A stretch of DNA of 64,000 nucleotides from Alishewanella tabrizica (GTDB taxonomy: Bacteria > Pseudomonadota > Gammaproteobacteria > Enterobacterales > Alteromonadaceae), in assembly GCF_014652375.1 (NCBI RefSeq), contig NZ_BMYR01000006.1, positions 186,001 through 250,000 on the forward strand, in the 5' to 3' direction. The notes below the pieces were generated by a model that was not told the origin of the DNA, did no database searches, and saw only the letters and a program-made list of their open reading frames with translations. Shown here piece after piece: positions 38,761 through 46,778 of this stretch. The translations under genes and the position numbers were made by a program. Each line of letters starts with the position of its first letter. Positions within the stretch are counted from its first letter, which is position 1.

Positions 38761-38776
38761 GATTCACCTCCTTTAA

Positions 38777-38792
38777 CTGTATTTATATACAG
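38777..38792. promoter_or_regulatory. LexA (SOS) box of umuDC
   Basis: CTGTATTTATATACAG: CTGT-N8-ACAG with an AT-rich centre, the canonical enterobacterial-type SOS box, between the umuD ribosome site and upstream sequence. Confidence 0.93.
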
Positions 38793-38832
38793 TATAAGAT
38801 CGAAATGCGATCAAGGGTAGTGCTTACGGTAA

Positions 38833-39849
38833 TTATTCCGGGGCAAAGGGCAACGAGAGTGCGCAAGACGTTGCGGTAGGCGCTGCACTGGCTTGGGCCG
38901 TGGTAATACGCTGCTGGCTACTTAATAAGGTGCTATTGTCGGGTGCCAGTTGTAAAGCACGTTGCAATAGTGCGCTGGCACTTTGATGACACGCTAATTG
39001 GCTAAGTAACACCGCATAGTTATTTAAATAGGCAATCTCGTGCTGAGCGACATCCCAGCCCTGCGCAAACCAGTGCGCAGCGAGCAAAGGCTCAGTGGTA
39101 AGGTAATGATTGGCGAGTAAAAAATACGGTAACCAATAATCGGGCCACTGTTGGGTTGCCGTTGTTAACGCGGCAATCCCCGCCGTAATTTGTTGGGTAT
39201 TTAGGAGATCTTGACAGGCTTTAGTATACAGAAAAGGTTCTAAATGCTTGCTGGCTTGACTACTAGGGAGCATGGCGAGCATCCAATAATTGCCACGTTG
39301 CCAGGTGCGCTCAAAGGTGGCGATATTCAAACGATGTTCAGGCGTCACCCCCGTATGTAAAATCACTTCTTGTGTGACCAAATCATAGCCAATAACAACC
39401 GCATAATGCCATTGTGGCAGCCAGCTAATCGAATTATTTTGCAGCACAATGATCGGGATATCTTCGGCAATCAAGCTTAATAGCTGCGATAGCGTGCCAC
39501 GTTGCTCATAAGCCACTAAGCCTAATTGCCTAGTTGCAGCAGCCATTTCGATCTGTAAGGTGCCTTGCAAGCCAGGTGTAAAGGTATTCGGGGCAATAAT
39601 GTCGGGTGTAGTATTTAGGCCATAAAAATTGGCCACTTCGGCTAGGGTGGTTGGCCCACAAAAAAAATCTTGTTGTGGATAAAAAGGTACCTGCGCAATC
39701 TGATGTTGTTTGGCAATGGCGGGCGGGTTAGTAAATAGTTGCTGCGTTTGCGGAGGCGTTTGGCAGGCACTTAGTAGCAGCAGTAAGCATAAAATAAGCA
39801 AACGCGCGGCGACGCGCGTTTGCTGAAAGCGGGGGTACACAGAGTTCAA
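38833..39849 (-). CDS. PA2778-family C39-like cysteine peptidase lipoprotein
   Basis: 338 residues. Lipobox LLLSAC at about residue 29. Papain-like C39-style domain: QQDFFCGPTTLAEVANFYG with the catalytic Cys and WLPQWHYAVVIGYD with the catalytic His. The C-terminal 120 residues contain TPR-like helices (YLNNYAVLLSQLACHQSA, ALQLAPDN). Immediately upstream, in the same direction and 48 bases away, is a PA2779-family protein; in Pseudomonas the two genes also go together. Role not established; perhaps maturation of an exported protein. Confidence 0.88.
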   Translation of the reverse strand: MNSVYPRFQQTRVAARLLILCLLLLLSACQTPPQTQQLFTNPPAIAKQHQIAQVPFYPQQDFFCGPTTLAEVANFYGLNTTPDIIAPNTFTPGLQGTLQIEMAAATRQLGLVAYEQRGTLSQLLSLIAEDIPIIVLQNNSISWLPQWHYAVVIGYDLVTQEVILHTGVTPEHRLNIATFERTWQRGNYWMLAMLPSSQASKHLEPFLYTKACQDLLNTQQITAGIAALTTATQQWPDYWLPYFLLANHYLTTEPLLAAHWFAQGWDVAQHEIAYLNNYAVLLSQLACHQSASALLQRALQLAPDNSTLLSSQQRITTAQASAAPTATSCALSLPFAPE

Positions 39850-39897
39850 TTAAATCTTCAATTAAGCGTACAATTAAAAGTACAACTACGCGTACAA

Positions 39898-40272
39898 TTA
39901 AATGGGGCGGATAAACGGATAAACGTCAGTAATACCCATTAAATCCAGCACGGCAACCACTACCAGCACCGTCAGAATAGTGCCAACAACACCCCCTGCA
40001 GGCATCTCATTGAGTTGGGTGTTTAATGCAGTTAATTCCGCTGCCGTCATATTGGCGATCCGATTTTTGGCATCGGCCGGGTTTACACCAAGTTCAATCA
40101 GCTTACGTTGAACCTGAGTGTCGTCTACAAACGACAATACCTGTTGTTTATTATAGTGATGCTGTTGCTCGGCAATCACGTGATCAGATGCAAATACACT
40201 GGCATTGGCCTGGCTTATGCCACAAAGCAGCATAGCACTTAATACACTGGCTTTTAATACGGTATTTATCAT
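39898..40272 (-). CDS. PA2779-family small membrane protein
   Basis: 124 residues. Signal sequence (cleavage near ANA), a short charged helical region with DTQVQRKLIELGVNPADAKNRI, and a C-terminal hydrophobic span (VVGTILTVLVVVAVLDLMGI) with FIRPI at the end. This is the PA2779 pattern. AAGGA precedes the ATG. Partner of the C39-like lipoprotein downstream. Confidence 0.88.
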   Translation of the reverse strand: MINTVLKASVLSAMLLCGISQANASVFASDHVIAEQQHHYNKQQVLSFVDDTQVQRKLIELGVNPADAKNRIANMTAAELTALNTQLNEMPAGGVVGTILTVLVVVAVLDLMGITDVYPFIRPI

Positions 40273-40488
40273 GAAGGTATCCTTGTTATGTTAGGCGGCG
40301 TAATTGGCGTTAGCTAATTACACCTTGCTAAGTCGTCAGTCGTCAGCTTTTTAAAACTTATCAGCGTTTTCACAGCGTTAGCCGTTTCAGAGTAGTGCAA
40401 TAATGCTAAGGTTGCAACAACAGGTTCGAGAATAAGGTATTCGCTAGCAGAATCACTACGTTAACCTCGCAAAGCTAAAATCACCGTA

Positions 40489-41496
40489 TTAGTTAAGCGC
40501 CTTAGCACAATTAATTACCATACCTTGTTCTTGTAATGCTAATCCTAAGCGCCCTAACACCGCGCCATCTTGCTTAGGTTGGCAGAGTAAATGGGCGGTA
40601 AAAGAGAGTTTCTGTGTCGGAATTAATCCCAGCTGTGCTGCGGTAAATTGCCCATGGATTAAGGTGTCTGGCGATAACGCACTTAGGTGCTGCGCAAGGC
40701 GCTCTAGCCATTGGGTATATGTTGCGGCGTCACTGTAGCCAGGAAAGGCAAGCTGCGGTTGGGCTTTTAGGTATTGCGCCCAATAAAATTCCACAAAAGG
40801 GATCGCGGGCTTAGGTTTTTGCCATACCCCGCCGCGTAAAAAGAACATCGCCGCCCGAAATGGATCATTAGCTAAGTGTTTTCGACCCAGTTGAGTAGGT
40901 AATGCCTGATAACTGATCGCTTGACCCTGTTCATCAAATAGCCAAGTATGGGCATTGGCTTGCATGTGTTGCCAAAACTCAGCGAGAGAAATATCGTGAT
41001 AAACCTGTTGTAGCCTTACGGTAACGAGTAACTCCGAGCCGCCTTCTGGCATATCCATAAAGGTAGAAAACGTGTGATGGCCATCGATTAGGTATAATTG
41101 CTGATCAGGGCCTAATACGACTGGGTTAATCTTGGTGGCATAAGCAGGTTGCGGGCGTGCATGTTCACATTGATAACTGTGCTCCTGCTTTGGCTGCGAC
41201 TGTGCTGAAAACGCCCGTAATTTGCCTCGACCTGCGCTGGCGCATAACTCGGTAAACAAGGCGTCTTTATCTATTCGATAGCGTGCTAAATTGGCGGCAA
41301 TTTGATCATGTGCTACTGCGGGCTGCGTTGGTCTTAACGTGTGAAGAGGAACGTGGATAATCTCGCCCGATTGCCATACTGCGGGCTGACTGCAGCCCAG
41401 TAAACCAAGTAATAAATAACTCAAAAAGCCCATTGTGCCGAACCGCTTTAGCCAGAGTCCAGAAAGAAGGTGGAGAAATTTTTTATCTGTAGGCAT
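40489..41496 (-). CDS. ParB-like nuclease-domain lipoprotein (ParBc_2)
   Basis: 335 residues from ATG 41496; a TTG at 41538 would add 14 residues before the signal. Signal sequence ends LLGLLGC, a good lipobox. The body has the pattern of the putative ParB-like nuclease family PF08857: PVVLGPDQQLYLIDGHHTFS, then LAEFWQHM and LANDPFRAAMFFLRGGVW. DGHH is the conserved core. Being an exported lipoprotein is common in this family, so an intracellular ParB role is unlikely. Substrate unknown. Confidence 0.82.
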   Translation of the reverse strand: MPTDKKFLHLLSGLWLKRFGTMGFLSYLLLGLLGCSQPAVWQSGEIIHVPLHTLRPTQPAVAHDQIAANLARYRIDKDALFTELCASAGRGKLRAFSAQSQPKQEHSYQCEHARPQPAYATKINPVVLGPDQQLYLIDGHHTFSTFMDMPEGGSELLVTVRLQQVYHDISLAEFWQHMQANAHTWLFDEQGQAISYQALPTQLGRKHLANDPFRAAMFFLRGGVWQKPKPAIPFVEFYWAQYLKAQPQLAFPGYSDAATYTQWLERLAQHLSALSPDTLIHGQFTAAQLGLIPTQKLSFTAHLLCQPKQDGAVLGRLGLALQEQGMVINCAKALN

Positions 41497-41683
41497 GGTG
41501 GTTTTCGCCTTTACTGAGTGATTATTCGGATGCAACAATAGCTAATCGAAGATGTTGGCACTGTGCCTGTGCAAGTACAGTTACACCCTAGGACTTTTGT
41601 TATCGCCCCGCAATCAGATTATGTACCTAGAGTAGGTGACAAGCCTGGGTTTTTCACTTATCTTCATGTCCAAATAAGTGTTA

Positions 41684-42733
41684 ATGGAAAACAGTATAAT
41701 GCGATACGGTGCTCTTTTGGCAATAATTGCGGCAATAATTGCAGCTTTTGTCTACGCAGCAAGTGATAAAAGGCAACCCGTCAGTGCCCAAGACTTTGTT
41801 AATTTACAACAGGGTGATGTAATACAGCAAGGCTTCCGTCGTGCACATGCCAACGGATTCTGTGTGAGTGGTGAGTTTATCGCCTCGGGTGCTTTGGCGG
41901 AATATTCCAGCGCCACCGTGTTTCAAACCGGACGGCATCCGTTTATTGGCCGTTTTTCAGTTGCTGGCAACAACCCAACTGCGCCAGATGTTAAAGCACC
42001 GGTACGTAGTTTAGCGTTAACGCTGTTACCCGATAGCGCGGCTCAATGGCGCACTGCGATGAATACGCCCCCGGTGCTGCCCGTTGGTACACCAGAAAAG
42101 TTTTATCAGCAACTACAAGCGATTAAAAACAATACGATTGCCGAATTTTTTGCTGCACATCCTGAAAGTGCCGCCTTCTTACAATGGCGAGCCAGTTATC
42201 AACCCACGCAAAGTTATGCGACCGAGCAATATCATAGTATTAATGCGTTTTACCTAATTAACAACGCAGGGCAACAGCAAGCTGTACGCTGGGCCGCAGT
42301 ACCCTCTGCGGCATCAGAGACGCTATCGAGTGATTCTCAACACGATTCCCAACAGGAACCTGCGGTAACCGATTCGTTACAACAAGAGTTATTTACGCGT
42401 TTAGCGCAAGGCCCCGTCACCTTTGATTTGGTCTTTACTTTAGCAACGGCTAACGATAATGCCAGTGACGCGACGGTGCTTTGGCCTGCTACTAATCCAC
42501 AACGCATCGCAGGGCAATTAGTGATTACCGCCGCTAATGAGCAAAAAGGGCATCAATGTGACGCACTTAATTTTGATCCCTTAGTGTTGCCCGCTGGCAT
42601 ACAACCGTCTGAGGATCCTATTTTACGGGCTCGCGCAGCCGCCTATGCCGAGTCGCATCGGCGACGTGCCCGCGAAGTATTACTTGAATCATTAACCGGC
42701 AATAATTCAGCAAAAGGAGCGGGCGATGAATAA
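41684..42733 (+). CDS. catalase-family peroxidase (SrpA-like), membrane-anchored
   Basis: 349 residues. An N-terminal hydrophobic segment (residues 8-26) acts as signal or anchor, then a short catalase core: GFRRAHANGFCVSGEFIASG with the distal His, FIGRFSVAGNNPTAPD, MNTPPVLPVGTPEKFYQ, and a SINAFYLINN segment. The length is that of SrpA-type periplasmic heme peroxidases, much shorter than true catalases. The start is uncertain between 41684 and 41699; neither has a good ribosome site. Its stop overlaps the cytochrome b561 gene by eight bases. Confidence 0.88.
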   Translation: MENSIMRYGALLAIIAAIIAAFVYAASDKRQPVSAQDFVNLQQGDVIQQGFRRAHANGFCVSGEFIASGALAEYSSATVFQTGRHPFIGRFSVAGNNPTAPDVKAPVRSLALTLLPDSAAQWRTAMNTPPVLPVGTPEKFYQQLQAIKNNTIAEFFAAHPESAAFLQWRASYQPTQSYATEQYHSINAFYLINNAGQQQAVRWAAVPSAASETLSSDSQHDSQQEPAVTDSLQQELFTRLAQGPVTFDLVFTLATANDNASDATVLWPATNPQRIAGQLVITAANEQKGHQCDALNFDPLVLPAGIQPSEDPILRARAAAYAESHRRRAREVLLESLTGNNSAKGAGDE

Positions 42734-43253
42734 GCCACAGGTTTACCCTATTGCAATGCGTCTTGTGCATTGGTTAATGGCCGCCTTAATTTTGTCATTA
42801 TTGTTTGTGGGGTTAAGCATGGTGTCCAGTTTGGGGCCTTGGCAATACACCTTATTACAGTGGCATAAAATTGCGGGTGTGGTAGCGTTATTCGCGGTGT
42901 TGTTGCGCGTGGCGCTGCGTTTGTCGTCACGCACCCCAGCGCTTCCCAATGCTATCCCTAAGTGGCAACAAGCCATCGCTAAGCTGACGCATCTGGCGTT
43001 TTATGCACTCTTACTGCTTATGCCGCTTTCGGGGTATTTGATGCAAAACGCCGCAGGGCGGCCGTTAAGTGTGTTTGGCGTGTCGTTACCCAGTATTATT
43101 GCAACCGATTTAGCCTGGTATGGTGCTTTTAGAGAGCTGCATGCATGGTTAAGTATTGCGCTAATTTTACTGATTATTCTGCATATCTCTGCCGCGCTCT
43201 ATCATGGCCTGATCCGGCGCGATGGTGTCTTACGCAGTATGATTAAGCACTGA
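42726..43253 (+). CDS. cytochrome b561
   Basis: 175 residues, four membrane spans with heme-ligand His: MRLVHWLMAALIL, LLQWHKIAGVVAL, and late ELHAWLSIALIL and ILHISAALYHGLI. Probably passes electrons from the quinol pool to the periplasmic catalase-like protein encoded just before it; the two are overlapping genes, and SrpA-like plus b561 pairs are common. AAAGGAG precedes the ATG. Confidence 0.93.
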   Translation: MNKPQVYPIAMRLVHWLMAALILSLLFVGLSMVSSLGPWQYTLLQWHKIAGVVALFAVLLRVALRLSSRTPALPNAIPKWQQAIAKLTHLAFYALLLLMPLSGYLMQNAAGRPLSVFGVSLPSIIATDLAWYGAFRELHAWLSIALILLIILHISAALYHGLIRRDGVLRSMIKH

Positions 43254-43311
43254 AACCAGTAAGAATAAAGTGTGCAGTAAGTTTAAACAGTAAGAAAAGT
43301 AGGGCCATAAC

Positions 43312-43638
43312 ATGTTTATCATCCTGACGTTTTGCAGTATAGGTGCGATTTGTTGGTGGTGTTATCGGTTTTATCGTAACCAGAAAATCGAGCAAGATAT
43401 TGAGCAAGATATGGCGCAGCATGCCCATAAACCGCTTAGTTATACGGCCTTACAAAATGCGTTAGCCGAGGCCGATCAGTGCGGCTTGGGGGCAGAGTTT
43501 CGCGATTATGTGCATGGCATTACCAAACATACTGGGCAACCACAGATCAAAGTAGGGCATTTATTGTGGATTTTTGATCAGCTGGAAGCTGGTGAGCGTT
43601 TTTCGGCAGATATGGTGATCCCTGAGTTTGGCCTATAG
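43312..43638 (+). CDS. small membrane-anchored protein of unknown function
   Basis: 108 residues. One N-terminal span (residues 2-20), a charged linker (IEQDIEQDM), then a helical soluble part ending in EFGL. No family recognised. TAGGG lies upstream of the ATG. Likely read with the b561 gene 58 bases upstream. Confidence 0.65.
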   Translation: MFIILTFCSIGAICWWCYRFYRNQKIEQDIEQDMAQHAHKPLSYTALQNALAEADQCGLGAEFRDYVHGITKHTGQPQIKVGHLLWIFDQLEAGERFSADMVIPEFGL

Positions 43639-43667
43639 CCGGTATTATCAAGACAGATAACACCGGC
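43638..43667. terminator. hairpin between convergent genes
   Basis: Arms GCCGGTATTATC and GATAACACCGGC with one A/C mismatch and a 6-base loop, between the small protein (plus) and the metallophosphoesterase (minus). No strong T run. Confidence 0.5.
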
Positions 43668-43678
43668 GCCACTGTTAC

Positions 43679-44548
43679 TTACAGCGTAAATTGATAATGG
43701 TAACGTGCTATGGGTGTTTGTGTGCCGGTTTGATAAGTTTCTACCTCAACACGGCCATCCTTATGTACATGGAACACTCGGTACATCGCAGTATGCTGGC
43801 TTTCATCGGGAATTTTGGTGCGTTCTAACGCGGGTATGTGCAAATAATGCACGCCATTTAAGGTTAACGAATGGTTCACGCGTGGCATATCCATGTGTAA
43901 ATCGCCTGAAATAACGGCGCGCACATTTGGCTGGCTTACCACATCGGTGACAAACCCAGGATGGCTAATCCCTTTTTCAGCATTTTCCTTGTATACACCT
44001 TGTTGCGCACCATGCACTACCAGCATAACCGGTTTTGGCGCTAAGCGGCGCACTTCGTTGGTTAACCAAGCTATGCCATCATCGTTAAAATCGCGACTAA
44101 AATCAGGTGAGGCCAACACAATAGCCACTTGCGGAAATTCTAACGTATAGCGAATGGCGTCAATGCGGGTTTTATCTGCGTTCCACAGATTGGCAAATTG
44201 TAAAAACCGTTCAACCGTGCTGCCATACTCTTCGTTACCCATAATAGGATAAAACGGCAGCGTTAACGCTTGTAAAACCGGTGTGGCTTGCTCGTATTGC
44301 AGCAAGGTACCTTTGTGGGCAATGTCCCCTACACCCAGTACAAATTGTAAATTCAGCGCAGGCGTTAATTGGTTAATATCGGCCACGGCTTGTGCCATAT
44401 GCGGAAACTCTGCCTTGGGTTTTGGTTCGGCGTCGCCTAGCACGGCAAAACTTAACGTGGCGGGAGCTGTTGTGTCAGCATATACCGGCGCGCTGGACAC
44501 AAATAGCAGCATTGCAATACAAAAAATAAGACGCGTAAAAAATGTCAT
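43679..44548 (-). CDS. exported metallophosphoesterase
   Basis: 289 residues from ATG 44548 (AAGGAAA upstream); an extension to 44584 lacks a ribosome site. Signal peptide with cleavage near VYA. Calcineurin-like fold with FAVLGDAEPK (metal Asp), GVGDIAHKG, MGNEEYGS (the GNHE position is GNEE), VVHGAQQG and SGDLHMDM. Likely a periplasmic phosphatase or phosphodiesterase. Last gene of a minus-strand set headed by a Pho-box-like repeat (GGDEF, AraC, this gene), consistent with phosphate scavenging. Confidence 0.87.
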   Translation of the reverse strand: MTFFTRLIFCIAMLLFVSSAPVYADTTAPATLSFAVLGDAEPKPKAEFPHMAQAVADINQLTPALNLQFVLGVGDIAHKGTLLQYEQATPVLQALTLPFYPIMGNEEYGSTVERFLQFANLWNADKTRIDAIRYTLEFPQVAIVLASPDFSRDFNDDGIAWLTNEVRRLAPKPVMLVVHGAQQGVYKENAEKGISHPGFVTDVVSQPNVRAVISGDLHMDMPRVNHSLTLNGVHYLHIPALERTKIPDESQHTAMYRVFHVHKDGRVEVETYQTGTQTPIARYHYQFTL

Positions 44549-44589
44549 GATGTTTCCTTGAAACCTGGCATCATAGCCAAGCATAACGG

Positions 44590-45612
44590 TTAGTAAGAAA
44601 GTGCTTTAACGCTGCTGGGCAACATGCCTGTCCAACGTTTAAAAGCACGGCGAAAATTGTGTTCGTCTGAGTAACCCAGCTGTTGTGCCAGTTGGCGATT
44701 AGACAGTTCGCCTTGCAGTAACAGTAGACATGCTTTGTCACGGCGAACGTCGTCAACCAGTGCTGCAAAGTGCGTGTTATGCTGTTGTAGTAGGCGTTTT
44801 AAGCTACTACTACTAAGCTGCAACAAATTGGCAGCCTGCTCTAAACTTAATGCTGCTGGTAAGGTTTTGGCGATGTATCGTTGTAATAATTCGAGTAGGC
44901 CAGGCTGCGCAGGTAATTGCTTGTTAAGCTGAAAACAGGCTAAACGGTATTGTTTAAAACGTTCCGGCTGATACCCTTTAAAAGGCTGTTGCCAGAGAGC
45001 AAGCGGTATATATAGCGCATCAAAATCTTCAGAAAACTGAATTTGGCATTGCCACTGGGCCGTAAAATGTTGAGGATGTGTTGGGCTATCTTGTTTTAGT
45101 AATATCCGAAGCGCTTTTGTGCATCCTAGTTGGTGCTTAATCAGATTAACAATAAAAGATATAGCCAAGTTCAGCATAAAGGATTGTTGCTGACCAAGGG
45201 TAACACTGGGCTTCAGCACGATCATGACAGTGTGCTCAAACTGATGTAACTGTGCAAATAATCCCGGAAACAGATGATGCTTAAAATACTGCAATTGTTG
45301 CAAACTTTGTTGTAAATGCTGCGCGACCGACAGGCTTTGACTTAGAGCACAATGGGGATTATTTAGCATACTATTAGCAAGTAAAAAAGGCAGTTCTGGG
45401 CTTTGCAGTTGTTCGCAGTGACCAATCAGCGTGAGCCAATCTTTATGTGTGCAACGGGCGCTAGGATGAGTAAGATCTTGCTCAAAAATACCTGTGCCAC
45501 TTAATAATTTGTGCAAACGACCACCGCGTCGCTGTGCTAATTGCAATAACGCACTGGGGCCATGTTGCAGTAAAAGTGTTTTATCGGTTTGGCTAAACGG
45601 TTTGGTGAGCAT
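44590..45612 (-). CDS. AraC-family regulator
   Basis: 340 residues. An N-terminal ligand domain of the OruR/ArgR-like arabinose-binding type (about 20-200), then the two HTH motifs at 250-335: LSLEQAANLLQLSSSSLKRL and GELSNRQLAQQLGYSDEHNF with RRAFKRWTG. Follows the GGDEF gene with three bases between and precedes the metallophosphoesterase by 41 bases, so it is probably part of that operon. Target genes unknown; the divergent TonB receptor and phosphatase are candidates. Confidence 0.9.
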   Translation of the reverse strand: MLTKPFSQTDKTLLLQHGPSALLQLAQRRGGRLHKLLSGTGIFEQDLTHPSARCTHKDWLTLIGHCEQLQSPELPFLLANSMLNNPHCALSQSLSVAQHLQQSLQQLQYFKHHLFPGLFAQLHQFEHTVMIVLKPSVTLGQQQSFMLNLAISFIVNLIKHQLGCTKALRILLKQDSPTHPQHFTAQWQCQIQFSEDFDALYIPLALWQQPFKGYQPERFKQYRLACFQLNKQLPAQPGLLELLQRYIAKTLPAALSLEQAANLLQLSSSSLKRLLQQHNTHFAALVDDVRRDKACLLLLQGELSNRQLAQQLGYSDEHNFRRAFKRWTGMLPSSVKALSY

Positions 45613-45615
45613 GAC

Positions 45616-46572
45616 TTATCCCTGAGCCATGTGCATTGTTAAAGGATAACGCGGCGATTTTAGGCTGTTAAGTGCATGTTCTGTCTGTCGTAGCGCCTCC
45701 ATGGCGCTTAGGGTAGATACATCGCATGCCACAATGTCCAGTGCTAACGTTTCATGCAGGGCAGGCAAATTTGCTAAGTGCTGCTGCACATGCTGGACAA
45801 AAATCTCTGCTTGCTGTTGGTTCGTATTTGCGAGCAACATGACAAAACGATCTCCTGCATACCGACATAAAATGTCTGAAGCACGCAGCTGGCTACACAG
45901 TTGTTCTGATAAAGCCACTAAATAGGCATCGCCTGCGGCAACGCCATAACGGCGATTAAACGCGGCAAATTGCTGAATATTAAGCATCGCTAAACATAGA
46001 GGTTGCTGCTTTGCTTGATGCAGTTCAAGATCTCGCATCAGTACAGCATATAAATATTCCAAACCATATACTTGGGTTAATGGATCCAGTAATCGATGAT
46101 CACGTAAAAAACGTTCACGCCCCTGCAACTGCCGATTAATAATACGTTGTTCACGATGCCAGCCCACTAATCCATAGGTAAGCAGCAACATGCCAATAGG
46201 CGCCGGCAACGACTCTAACCAGCTCATGATCCTAATGTGATCGGGATAGCGTACAAACTCGTCAATAAAATCCAGAAAAAACGAGCACACCAATAATAAG
46301 CTACCATAGTAAAGCCATTCAGTTACTCGACCTGCTGGGCGACTACTAATAATCAAAGTAAGCCATAAAAGAGCAACTAGTAACACAATCCCTTCACCCA
46401 AAATATCGAACCAATCCAGCTTTGATGGCAGCTTGGACACCCCTAAGCTTAACGCCAACATGAGGCCAACACAGAACAGCGGTAGAGGCAGCATGATTTT
46501 TAGCAGATGTTGTCGCCACATGGTGTTTTGAATTCCAAATCGGATTGGCACGGTTGTCGTGACCAAGTTCAT
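45616..46572 (-). CDS. membrane GGDEF-domain protein with degenerate motif
   Basis: 318 residues from ATG 46572; a TTG at 46581 is also in frame. About four membrane spans in residues 25-140, then a GGDEF domain from about 155 (LLDPLTQVYGLEYLYAVLMRD). The signature reads YAGDRF instead of GGDEF, and the fourth and fifth positions needed for catalysis are changed (E to R), so cyclase activity is doubtful; it may bind or sense instead. Preceded by a Pho-box-like repeat on the same strand. Confidence 0.85.
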   Translation of the reverse strand: MNLVTTTVPIRFGIQNTMWRQHLLKIMLPLPLFCVGLMLALSLGVSKLPSKLDWFDILGEGIVLLVALLWLTLIISSRPAGRVTEWLYYGSLLLVCSFFLDFIDEFVRYPDHIRIMSWLESLPAPIGMLLLTYGLVGWHREQRIINRQLQGRERFLRDHRLLDPLTQVYGLEYLYAVLMRDLELHQAKQQPLCLAMLNIQQFAAFNRRYGVAAGDAYLVALSEQLCSQLRASDILCRYAGDRFVMLLANTNQQQAEIFVQHVQQHLANLPALHETLALDIVACDVSTLSAMEALRQTEHALNSLKSPRYPLTMHMAQG

Positions 46573-46596
46573 ATCGAGCAATTACACCATGAGTGT

Positions 46597-46625
46597 GTAA
46601 AGGCAGTATGACAAAACGATGACAA
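46597..46625 (-). promoter_or_regulatory. Pho-box-like repeats before the GGDEF/AraC/phosphoesterase operon
   Basis: Minus strand: TTGTCAT-CGTT-TTGTCAT-ACTG-CCTTTAC, three 7-base half-sites at an 11-base period (PhoB consensus half CTGTCAT/C as I know it). Ten bases after the last half-site comes TGTAAT (46581-46586), a good -10 box at the spacing usual for PhoB promoters. The start of transcription would then be very close to the start codon. Confidence 0.6.
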
Positions 46626-46683
46626 TTAATTCGGTATCGTAACAATCACAGAGCTATCTAGACCCGGGTCATTTCAGCTCAGG

Positions 46684-46712
46684 CGATCATGGCAGTGTCG
46701 TTTTTTTGTCAT
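46684..46712 (+). promoter_or_regulatory. Pho-box-like repeats before the TonB receptor
   Basis: Plus strand: CGATCAT-GGCA-GTGTCGT-TTTT-TTGTCAT, 7+4 spacing. Half-sites are less perfect than at 46597-46625 and the -10 box at the expected distance is weak. Confidence 0.45.
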
Positions 46713-46778
46713 ATTTACCCCGCAAAGTAGCTAACTTAATTCATTACTAACATACTACTTGATAGGGCTTATTCGCTT

